From Biomphalaria glabrata (taxonomy: Eukaryota > Mollusca > Gastropoda > Planorbidae): a DNA stretch of 64,000 bases. Within the stretch, counting starts at the first letter, position 1, and each line of letters opens with the position of its first letter. The translations under genes were made by a program, and so were the position numbers. The notes under the pieces are model-generated. The model was not told the DNA's origin. It saw only the letters and a list, made by a program, of their open reading frames with translations, and made no database searches. Shown here piece by piece: positions 23,890 to 33,202 of the stretch. The stretch lies in the NCBI RefSeq assembly GCF_947242115.1, contig NC_074721.1, positions 6,560,501-6,624,500 on the forward strand, given 5' to 3'.

Positions 23890-24262
23890 AAATAGTGCTA
23901 AATACTTGGGAAAGGAAAATCCTGAGAAAAATTTATGGTGCCATACATGAGGAAACCGGATGGAGACCTCGCGAGAACCAATAAACATTCCAGCTCTATG
24001 AAGACCTCTCCCTAGTGACGGAAATAAACAGATTACGTTGGGGGCAGGTCACGTCGAAGGAATATCAGAGAACAGAGAAGCAAAGATTTTTCATCGGAAA
24101 GAAAAAAAAAGGCGCCCCCAAAGGCAGACCATGAGTACGGTGGCTTGATGACGTAGAGGCTGATCTAGAACAGCTAAAAGTCCGGGCATGGAGATGTAAA
24201 GCACAGGATAGATCAGAATTTAAAGATGTGCTAGAGCAGGCCAAGGACCTCCTTGAGTTGTA
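23890..24262 (+). mobile_element. LINE reverse-transcriptase C-terminal fragment
   Basis: Reads W-E-R-K-I-L-R-K-I-Y-G-A, then L-R-W-G/G-A-G-H-V-E-like, G-A-P-K-G-R-P, then R-W-L-D-D-V-E-A-D-L and R-A-W-R-C-K-A-Q-D-R. This is the standard C-terminal order of Jockey/RTE-like LINE products. Frame changes and stops are present. Confidence 0.75.
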
Positions 24263-24309
24263 GTGCCAGGATTCTCGTTGGGCTGTAGTGCCACTGTGAT
24301 GGATGGATA

Positions 24310-25090
24310 GTATATAATGTAAATTTGGGTTTTGTTTGTTTTTTATTAAGTTTAAATAGAAATATTGTTTACCTTGTTATTATTGTTTGTAGTTATTTTC
24401 AGACAAGAAGAAAACAAATCTGAAAATAATTAGAATAATTATATGCTTAACGAAATAGCAGAATGACTTAAGCCGAGTAGTATGTGAGGCTGGATTGCAT
24501 ACACCACTTGGCTACCTAAAAACAGTTTTTTTAATGGGATCTGACTTTAGCTGACTTGAATTTGCTAAGCTCCCTGTCTGATGTCTTACAAAAACAAATT
24601 AGACCAGAGGCACACACTGAGCATGCTACGGCATGCACGACGCGCTATGCCAGAACAGTTTTACACAATTATGAACATTTTAAAGTGTATCTCATGCTTG
24701 TCATTTCGTTTTCAAAACTAGATTTTTAGTGTATACTTTGATATTGCATTGTTTTATAATGAATACATGAAATATAATAACTATTGATTTGTTTTAAATC
24801 CAATTTTAGGTTTTCCAAGTCAGAGGATTAAAATTTGTAAATAATTGAAAGCTGCACTAGGAAACAAAAACAAATGTAGAAAATACAGAAGTCTACATCT
24901 GGATGACACAGAAATAGACTGGATGTTAAAATTATGTTTAACCAAATTCCTTCCAATCTATCCATGACACATTACGTTGTTGGACAATTAATACATTCTA
25001 TATTTCAAAGAATGATCAGAAGACCATAAACTCAGAAACCACTTTCTTTGAAATAATCTCATACGGTTAAAAAATCTTAAACATTTAACA
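24310..25090. other. region upstream of the orphan tail; one acceptor-like site
   Basis: A strong acceptor-like site, atccaattttag, ends at 24809, where the family's exon 2 would be expected to start. In phase 2 the following frame meets a stop after six codons and no cysteine-bearing ectodomain follows. This could be a decayed exon 2 start, or chance. Confidence 0.3.
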
Positions 25091-25091
25091 A

Positions 25092-25805
25092 ATGTCGTCA
25101 GGAATATCCAGCACTTCGACTTCAGCTCCGTCAGATGACAAAAATAACGCAGCAGTTATCGCTGGCAGTGTAGTTGCAGCAGTTGTCGTCATTGTAATCC
25201 TTGTAGTCGTCCTGGTTTTTCTTCTGCTGAAGAGACAAAAGCGAAAAAGACTTGAGCAAAAAGAAATATACGCCCAAAGATTACAAGAGTACAATAACGT
25301 CTCGTTTGTACCTGATACTCCAGAGTTTGCCGGTACCCACCCAGAAATTTTAATAAAACGCTCTGTCGCTGACTCACCTAAAAACTATGAAAGTCCCAAT
25401 AATGGAACATTCGCTAGTCATCCAGTGACCACCTTGGACACGGACAATTCTAAACAAACAGTCCAAGGGCAAAATGTTTCGCCATCTGCTGAGCCTAAAA
25501 GGATGGTCAAACTCTCCAGCAAAAGAGCGGGTTTACAGAACGGCAACCTTTACGCTGTGGTCAGTATCTACTCTGGCACTGACCACAGCAATGATATAAC
25601 TCAAACCGAGCATTCTCATTCCTCGGGAAACTCTTTGGAGAACAAATCTCCGTTTTCTGATTCTGGTTCAGCTTATAAAGACATTTCCAATGAAAACAGT
25701 ACAACGACACAAGCTAAACCTATTGAAGGATCTCAGGACACTGATAATACGAAGACCAATATATACTTTGAATTAGAGACGATACAGGATGATCTAGAGG
25801 ATTAA
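25092..25805 (+). CDS. Orphan module: membrane helix plus tyrosine-motif tail (237 aa frame)
   Basis: An intact frame whose first ATG (25092) is preceded directly by an in-frame stop. Residues 1-19 are a Ser/Thr-rich stalk, 20-46 a strong membrane helix, then KRQKRKR and a tail of about 190 residues. Tail motifs: E-Y-N-N-V near the membrane, N-L-Y-A-V-V, S-A-Y-K-D-I (fits ITIM), and C-terminal N-I-Y-F-E-L-E. The last two match S-L-Y-E-D-I and I-I-Y-F-I-L-E in gene D. No signal peptide or ectodomain lies nearby. It may be the last exon of a gene whose 5' exons I cannot find (a weak acceptor gtcag ends at 25101, phase 1), a pseudogene that lost its ectodomain, or a real tail-only protein. Confidence 0.65.
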   Translation: MSSGISSTSTSAPSDDKNNAAVIAGSVVAAVVVIVILVVVLVFLLLKRQKRKRLEQKEIYAQRLQEYNNVSFVPDTPEFAGTHPEILIKRSVADSPKNYESPNNGTFASHPVTTLDTDNSKQTVQGQNVSPSAEPKRMVKLSSKRAGLQNGNLYAVVSIYSGTDHSNDITQTEHSHSSGNSLENKSPFSDSGSAYKDISNENSTTTQAKPIEGSQDTDNTKTNIYFELETIQDDLED

Positions 25806-25911
25806 ATGAGTAAAAGTGATACTAATATTTAAAATGATATAGAGGAACATGTGATCAGTGAGGATAAATGAAGGTACGTTGTGATGGATAAGGATTAATG
25901 GTGGCTATGAA

Positions 25912-26170
25912 GCTGTATGATTATGAAGGACTTCTTCTTATAGCCAGGTTTTTGAGGTGATCTGTGAGCTCTTTTGCAGACTGTGTCAAGGAAAAATAGT
26001 GTGCTGTTCTCTTCAGTTGTTCAGCACTACCGTACAGCAAGGTGTTGGTTATGTTGGGCTATAGTGGAAGTAGGGTCTGCCTAAGGTGGATTAGGAAGGG
26101 GCATTCAAAGAGGATATGGTTTACAGTTTCATAAGGATGGGCGCCGTGTTTATGAATGACTAAGCAAGAT
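25912..26170 (-). mobile_element. LINE C-terminal zinc-knuckle fragment
   Basis: Minus strand reads H-K-H-G-A-H-P-Y-E-T-V-N-H-I-L-F-E-C-P, followed by L-R-Q-T-L. This is the C-terminal C/H-rich knuckle that follows the reverse transcriptase or RNase H part in Jockey-type LINEs. It starts about 110 bp after the orphan tail and is not part of it. Confidence 0.7.
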
Positions 26171-26629
26171 GATGATAAACAAAGAATGGTAAAGAATGGC
26201 GTCTTCTGTTTTAAATAATGTTATGGGCTAATCTAATCTGACTTCGACTATGTATCATTTATTACTTAACATTAGCCACAGAACATTATTAATTAATCAT
26301 ACTTAATAACAATATTCAGTTCTATAAAATGAGACTTTATTAACCACTGGGAAATCCGTCCAGACTTCCTAAAACGTCGCTATATCTAACTACTATTCAA
26401 CTGCTATTCAAAACACAGCCTACTTCTCACATAACGCCATGTTGGTCTCTTGTTCGCCTAAGTCTACTACGTCATTAGTCTGTCTTACTACGTCATTACT
26501 TTTACCGTCGCTAAAACTATACACAATATATTTATCTAACAAAACTAACCTACTCTCTAAACTAGTACATTACAATATAATTGTAAATATGAATCACTCA
26601 AATTGATGTTGACGATCATTGACTTGTTT

Positions 26630-26965
26630 CACCAAACTGCTGGTAGACAACTAAAACGCATTAAAACTTAAAATTACTTGAAGAAATTCTTTGTGAACAA
26701 ATCAAAATATAACTTTTATTATAACATAGACAAATTTAAACATGACATGAAATTCAAAAATGTGATAGAATTTAATAATAATATTTAAAAAAAATGGTTT
26801 TTAGAACAAAAACTAACTCAATACAAAAACACGTCTTTTCACTCTAGCAATCTGGAGTCGCCGGAGTTACCTAAGACCGCTGACAACAATGTCGCTTTTC
26901 TTGCAACCAATCTCCAGCATCTTCCCACAGTTACCACAGAAACAGACACACTCCATAACACCAAG
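26630..26965. repeat. dispersed repeat family R1, copy 1
   Basis: Shares caccaaactgctg-agacaact, atataacttttattataa, aacacgtcttttcactct and aaccaatc blocks in order with 40000-40710 and 47785-48125. It may be a minus-strand LTR (the tttatt could be a polyadenylation signal) but no termini were pinned down. Confidence 0.65.
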
Positions 26966-27137
26966 ACTTACGTTTCAATTTCCTGTGTACATTTCTTGTG
27001 TTTAATGATGTCGCGATGTGCTATTTCATTTCTGTGTTAGATGACGCAATCAGGAAAGTTACCATGGTAACATATACATAATTTTTGTCTGTGATCTTGA
27101 ATTAGATATTTAAATCCTTCAGTTCTAGTCATTTTCA

Positions 27138-27395
27138 AAGATAGTGATAGTGGGAAACGTGATCGAGAGGCTAAGTACGCCTGAACTTAACTTGGCCGGG
27201 TGCCCATGAAGAGGTCTCGAGGTTCGACACCTTACTCGAGCAGAGTTGTGTTCCAAGACCGCCTAAAGGCTGCAAGGAAAGCCCTCTCCCAGATACCCCC
27301 TTCCACTGGTCCACAAATGAGATTGGACCATAGCGCTCTGAGCATGCTGTAAGCAAAAAGTAGCGCTATATAAAAGCTATAATTATATTAAAGAA
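27138..27395 (+). repeat. tRNA-headed SINE, family 3
   Basis: Head gtgatcgagaggctaagtac with a B-box-like gaggttcgacacc; body with atgagattggaccatagcgc and tgagcatgctgtaagc; tail agtagcgctatataaaagct. I know this body from planorbid snail repeats. A minus fragment lies at 30577-30722. Confidence 0.8.
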
Positions 27396-27452
27396 ATATT
27401 AGTGCTAGTAACTTTAAAGACATCTAAAAAATCTAATATCTCGTTACGTTAA

Positions 27453-28184
27453 GGGGAGGTATCCCTAGAGAAAATTGAGTTTTAGGTCTAGGATATCGAT
27501 TTTAGACTAATAACATAATTAAGTAGATCAATCATTTTTCTTTACATTACAATCATTTTTATTGCTTAAATCTGTGTCTAAAACATGTTTTTTTTAATGT
27601 TTTTGTAACGGCTATGAGACAAAATCTTAATCAAATTTATACTTTAAACTCATTTTTCTCAAAATGTTAGTTTTTGCACATGTCATTGTGCCTTACTAGG
27701 AATTTCTCCTAAACTACTTGATAGATTTTGATGAAATTTGAAACACTTCTTAAGGACATCATTAACTTTACTCGTACAATAATTTTTTTTTCAATATTGT
27801 ATTTACTTTTTTTTTAAAAGTATTTTTAATTAATATTTATCCTGTTTTTTTTAGGTCTAAAAAATACTAAAAATTCAAAAATTTGTAAAAAAATTTAACA
27901 TACTTAAATCTTTAATTCTGACGTTGTACCAATTTAGAGGATCCTTTTTTCTTATCTTTTAATTCAATTTCATGTATTTCTGATCAATAGTTTTTACAAA
28001 ATTCAGAGTTTTAATTTGTATACAATAAACAATATGGCCGCCGTTACCATGGCAATCATCATTTAAAAAAACTTTTTTTTTTTAGCATTATTTACTTTAG
28101 AATATCATTATATGTTATCATAACAAATTTCAAAGGCCTAGCTTTAGAAATAACAAAAAATAACATTTTCAGGGATACCTCCCC
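27453..28184. mobile_element. inverted-repeat DNA element, 732 bp
   Basis: Left end GGGGAGGTATCCCT, right end AGGGATACCTCCCC, a perfect 14-bp inverted repeat. The interior is very AT-rich and has no transposase frame, so it is non-autonomous. Flanks read ttaa (left) and aatt (right), so the target duplication and superfamily are unresolved. Confidence 0.8.
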
Positions 28185-29380
28185 AATTCCATCATTTCAC
28201 AATAGAAACAAATACTTTCACCAACAAAAAAAAGAAAAGTCTGCCTTTCCCTACACCCACTGGTCTCAGATCAGTGCCTTTCTTAATGTAATTCCATATT
28301 TTAAGTGGACCCCGAAAAGGTGAAAAGTCGCTATAGTTTTCTTTGTCCACCAGTCTATCCCACAAAATAAAAAATATTGTAAATCCAATTTGATTATATT
28401 TTGTAAATGTCAAAGTTGTACTGCAAAGTCTAATGTATATGTTAAGAAGGAGAAGTCACCAGTTTTGTTCAATATGTTGGCCATTTTTGTAAACTATTGA
28501 ATATAAATAGGTGAACATAATATTAAAAAGGGGATGTGATATTTTGTATCTTTGTATAATATTTATAAAGTTTGGTAAATTTTGCGAAAATAAAGTTTTA
28601 AAAAATATATATTGATACGTTAGTAATTTATGTATTTTTGTTGTACAAACTACATAAAATCTGCTCATTATGTTTATTTTGTATGTACATAAATGTATGT
28701 TTTTAAAACAAAAAGATTTATGAGTAATTTACTGTGTCATTTGTTACCAATAGTAAATATCTCTAAGGAATTATTTACTTTGTACATCGCCTATATTAAC
28801 CAAACCGCCCCCCCCCCACACGACTGTGTGTCTGGTACAAATTGTGTACACGTTATCTCTCTCATACCCATTCTCGGATTAAGTCGAAACTTAACACAAA
28901 TTTTCATTGTAACTAAATTAACATGAATTTAAAGAAAAAACAAAATACATTTAGTCGATTAAATACTAATAATTAATTATTCGGTTTGATACCAACAAGG
29001 GAAATTAATCCTTCAGTATTCAGAAATATGACTAAATTTGTGGGAAGTAGCCTATACATTACTGAGATATATAGTTGTAGATGTGGAGTTCTTCCCTTTC
29101 ATAAACTTTGATGTTGTTTTCTTTTTTTTTTATTATTTTATATTCAACTTGTTAGTCGTCTGGCTAAAGAAAATGACTTATACTAAAGGTCATTATTGGT
29201 CACTCACCAAACCCTTTGCCAGAAGGCTAACCATCAATTAGATGATCATTCATTGCTAGACCATACACACTGAGCCATATTTCCATAGCCCTAAATATTT
29301 TTAAATATTAACAGTGTAATATAAATAATCAGTCTGCCAGATATACCAACACGTCTATACCGCGATTACCTACCCCCCCC
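28185..29380. other. no gene; pieces of dispersed repeats
   Basis: 28290-28400 resembles the gcggccccgaaaggggaaaa repeat found at 46870. 28800-29000 (acaaattgtgtacacgttat ... accaacaagggaaattaatc) resembles pieces at 33420-33880, 39230-39480 and 49880-50100. No coding content. Confidence 0.5.
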
Positions 29381-29384
29381 CAAC

Positions 29385-29800
29385 TCGTCTATTTTTGTGT
29401 AGAGAGGTAGACCTGTGTTTGATGATTGTGTAGAGAGGTAGACCTTTGTTTGTTAATTGTGTAGTGAGGTAGACCTGTGTTTGTTGTTTGTGTAGAGAGT
29501 TAGACCTGTGTTTGTTGATTGTATAGAGAGGTAAACCTGTGTTTGTTGATTGTGTAGAGAGGTAGACCTGTGTTTGTTGATTGTGTAGAGAGGTAGACCT
29601 GTGTTTGTTGATTGTGTAGTGAGGTAGGCCTGTGTTTGTTGATTGTGTAGAGAGGTAGACCTGTGTTTGTTGATTGTATAGAGAGGTAGACCTGGGTTTG
29701 TTGATTGTATAGAGAGGTAGACCTGTGTTTGTTGATTGTGTAGAGAGGTAAACCTGTGTTTGTTTATTATGTAGAGAGGTAGACCTGCGTTTGTTGATTG
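29385..29800. repeat. 31-bp minisatellite, about 13 copies
   Basis: Unit gtgtagagaggtagacctgt plus gtttgttgatt. Because 31 bp has no stop on the minus strand in any frame, a long spurious minus-strand frame arises with a cycling QTQVYL/NKHRST/INTGLP-type peptide. I do not consider it a gene. Confidence 0.92.
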
Positions 29801-29984
29801 TTTTTTCATTATACCTTCTTATATTCCTTCTGAAAATAATGAAACCTGCCTTTTTACATGCATTGCTTATATAACAAAAAGATGGCGCATCGGTGGACCT
29901 TTCGGGGGTTTCACATCTGACCGTGTGAGACACACTTTTCGCAATCTTGTTTATAATAGATCTGATCACAATTTAATCCGAGAA

Positions 29985-30570
29985 ATGTCCCTTTGCTTAC
30001 ACAATAATTAAAATATGTTTCAACTTAACATGGTATATAATTATTACATACTTACGATGCGGATTCTCATTATCCCTATAATTTTTTTTTTTTTGGGGGG
30101 GGGGGATTTTTATGGAGCACTTAAGATTATAAATGTTTTGTCTGCTGTCTGCTTAACTCCCTTTCTGACAAGAGACGCTCTTCTTGAGCCATATTATATG
30201 AACAGAACCACTAATCTTGTCACTTGATATGTACACGACGATATTTATTTACAGTGTCAGACCGCAAGTTTCACTCCGACACGGAAAGCATTAATATGAC
30301 CTATCAGTTTACAACATGCAAACATTTATTGCCAGTTCAGCTATTGTATTTTAATTATATTCACAAAGCTTCTTATTAAGCCGACAACATAATTGTCAAC
30401 AAAGTTATATAAATAACAATTACATTTTTAGTCTGGTTACTCAAGAAAAGCCACGATTGTTTTGGACAACAACTAAATATTTATTTCTTAAAACTAAGAT
30501 TTTTTTAAATTGCATTTATATAGTATATATTTTATATGATCGGTGCGCTTTGGTTTGATTTTTTTTTGGA
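29985..30570. other. no recognisable feature
   Basis: AT-rich DNA with a poly-T/poly-G run near 30081. No gene or repeat identified. Confidence 0.5.
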
Positions 30571-30576
30571 CCAGTT

Positions 30577-30722
30577 TGGGGGAGGGGGGGAGGGGTAAGG
30601 GTATCTGGGAGACGGTTTCCGTGCTGCCTTTATGCACTCAGCAAACAAAACTCTGCGCGAGTCGGGATTTAAACTCGAGTCCCTTATTAGGTGGCCAAGC
30701 AGTAGTCAAGCGATTTTGACCT
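30577..30722 (-). repeat. SINE family 3, 5' part
   Basis: Contains gtatctgggagacggtttcc, gtgctgcctttatgcact and the B-box-like gggatttaaactcgagtccc in minus orientation, matching the head and first part of the 27138 copy. Confidence 0.65.
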
Positions 30723-31625
30723 CTCATCTACACATCATGCACCGAGGTGGCGAAAATAAGAAAAGTCCAGTAACTCATTCTGTAATTCTTGCTTCACAGA
30801 ATTGAAGAACTCCAAGAACAGGGGCGGACTGACAAATGCGCGGTGGGCCGGTAGGTCCATCGAAAGGGCAACTATGACACGAATAAAATAGTTTAAAACT
30901 TTTATAACATTCTCTTCTAAAAGCGTCGTATTAAAAAAAATATTTTACTAAATCGATCATACAATACAAATCTAATCTTAACACATTTTCCGAGTTCATG
31001 AAAAAACCCATATACGTAGATTGAAAAGCAACATATGGTCTATATATTTCTTATAAAGATTTAGAGTCCTCTGTATGCATGTGTAGAATTATCGATACAT
31101 TAACAAAATATAATGACCTTCTGGACAGTTAGCTCTAGAATTGGTTCACCGTTGGTCCATCATACGATTAAACTTATGGACCCGATCGTATACAAATGCC
31201 CAGGCCAAATTTTGGCTCCTAGTCCGCCCCAGTTCAAGAGATGTACAAAGAAGATATGTTTTTATTTTTTAACAGTGATTTTCAAACTGTTTCGTGAACT
31301 ATTTTAACTAGTAGTCCTACACCTGAAATATTTCCAAGTATACAGAAAAGAGAAACTGATTTTATTAGCTCATCTCGGTGACAAAAACAAAACACACACA
31401 ACAATAAACCTTAACAAATTAATTTAATGGCAGAAGAAAGATAAAATTTTACAAGTTGACTTAGAGATGCAAAAAAAAATTCATTAACTAAGTTAAATTA
31501 GTAAAGCGTATTGCATACATACTCGGGAAGTTCGACATGCAATGGTATTATATTACATTCATTCTTTACAAATAGTCAGAGTTTTTATTAGAGCTGTGTA
31601 AACTTATTTTGTTTAACACTTGATT
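30723..31625. other. no recognisable feature
   Basis: AT-rich unique-looking DNA. The stretch aggggcggactgacaa near 30820 and ctagtccgccccag near 31220 are an inverted pair and may be ends of a degraded DNA element. Confidence 0.4.
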
Positions 31626-31628
31626 CAA

Positions 31629-31915
31629 TAGGAGGTGCAGTGGACTAGTGGTAAAGAGCTTGGCTTCCGAAGCGTAGACCGAGGTTCGAATCCTGGTGAA
31701 GACTGGGATTTTTAACTTAGGGATCTTCGGGCGCCTTTAGGTCCACCCAGCTCTAATGGGTACCTGACATTAGTTGAGGAAAAGTAAAGGGGGTCGGTCG
31801 TTGTGCTGGCCACATGACACCCTCGTTAACCGTAGGACACAGAAACAGATGACCTTTAGAGCATCTGCCCTATAGACCACAAGGTCTGAAATGGAAACTT
31901 TACATTACTTTTGCT
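31629..31915 (+). repeat. SINE family 1, full length
   Basis: Head ggaggtgcagtggactagtg, B-box gaggttcgaatcc, body with gtccacccagctctaatggg, tail ctgaaatggaaactttacat. Confidence 0.88.
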
Positions 31916-32064
31916 TGATTCAACAGAGGCGACACTTGACCAAAGATTTTCAAGATCTTATTAAAATGGTTATGCTATTGTATCCACAAATTGTATTCGG
32001 TTCTTTTGTTATTTCATTTTGTTATTGCTGTCCACAACAGACTGTGCGTACAGATAAGCCCCTG

Positions 32065-32312
32065 ACAAAGAGAAAAAAGGGCATGAGAAAGAGAAAAAGG
32101 GCCTGAGAAAAAGAAACAAGGGCTTAACAAAGAGAAAAAAGGACCTGACAAAGAGAAAAAAATGGCCTGACAAAGAGAAAAAGGGCCTGAGAAAGAGAAA
32201 AGGGCATGAGAAAGAGAAAAAGGGCCTGATAGAGAAAAAAGGGCCTGCGAAAGAGAAAAAAAGGCCTGAGAAAGGTAAAAAAAAAAGCCTGTGAAAGGTA
32301 AAAAAAAGGTCC
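32065..32312. repeat. purine-rich tandem array, about 20-bp unit
   Basis: Imperfect copies of gacaaagagaaaaaagggcct with variable A-run length. The + strand is almost pure purine, so it may adopt unusual structure. The open minus-strand frames it creates (FFSLSGPFF-like) are by-products. Confidence 0.85.
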
Positions 32313-32569
32313 ACAGAAAGGATGAAAAAGAAAAAGATGTCCTTTATAAAAGCCCGAATATAAATTCATTCTCCTGCACGAATTGTGGCTAAGTTCGCAT
32401 CTCGATAAATAACACTTATATCAGAGTCTGTGCTTATTGAAGAAGAAGCAATCGCACGGACATCGACAACATTTTGTTTTATCTAAGGCTTGATTTGAGC
32501 CCTAGCCTCTGCGCCTGACTACATCACTGCTGAATGTTAATATCGTCTCTAAATATGTTATATAATACT

Positions 32570-32700
32570 ACAATGCTACATACGTCTTAAGAATTACAGA
32601 TGTTCCTTGTTAACAGAAGACATGTATGCCCTACTCTTATCCATGTGTCAATCTAGTCATGAATGTTAATTAGAGACTTCAAATCTACTTAATTAATATT
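32570..32700 (-). mobile_element. degraded LINE 3' end, TAAGA-tailed family
   Basis: attacagatgttccttgtta, gacatgtatgccctac and tctagtcatgaatgttaatt align with the UTR and C-terminal codons of the copies at 19025 and 40131, at low identity. Confidence 0.4.
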
Positions 32701-32749
32701 TTCTTATTTACTGATTCAGTCCAAAATCTTATAAACTTTTTTCCCCATC

Positions 32750-32900
32750 TCCAGAATCGCTGTTAATTATCATCCAGTCGCCCTTGCATCCCTTCTATTG
32801 CAAAGCCTTTCAAAAAGCAAATAGAATATACACATTGAAGTGAATATATCAATATTTGGGTTAAGGAACATGGAGTTTACACTTCCTGCACAGGAAAGTC
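32750..32900 (+). mobile_element. possible LINE reverse-transcriptase motif fragment
   Basis: The + strand reads N-Y-H-P-V-A-L-A-S-L-L, close to the N-Y-R-P-V/I-A-L-T-S block that opens LINE reverse transcriptases. Little else survives. Confidence 0.4.
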
Positions 32901-32957
32901 AATACACCGAACTGTAGATCTTCTACCGTGGGATAGACTGAATGATGAGCTGATAGC

Positions 32958-33188
32958 TGAACACTGTGCTCCAATACTAAGACATGTAGATGGTTTGAAC
33001 ACTGTGCTCCAATACTTAGACATGTAAATGGTATGAACACTGTGCTTCAATACTAAGACATGTAAATGGTTTGAACACTGTGCTTCAATACTAAGACATG
33101 TAACAAGGTTTGAACACTGTGCTTCAATACTTAGACATGTAACAAGGTTTGAACACTGTGCTTCAATACTAAGACATGTAGATAGTGC
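32958..33188. repeat. 38-bp minisatellite at the 5' end of gene B, about 6 copies
   Basis: Unit gaacactgtgcttcaatact plus aagacatgtaaatggttt. It ends about 15 bp before the gene B start codon, so it covers the expected 5' UTR or core promoter. Confidence 0.9.
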
Positions 33189-33202
33189 ATCGTTGTTTTA
33201 TC

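Noticed and set aside
29370-29969. Open minus-strand frames of 199 and 118 codons
   Set aside because: They are read-through of a 31-bp minisatellite with no stop in any minus frame; the peptide merely cycles through three frames.
32009-32369. Open minus-strand Phe/Leu/Ser-rich frames
   Set aside because: They are complements of a purine-rich tandem array and not a membrane protein.
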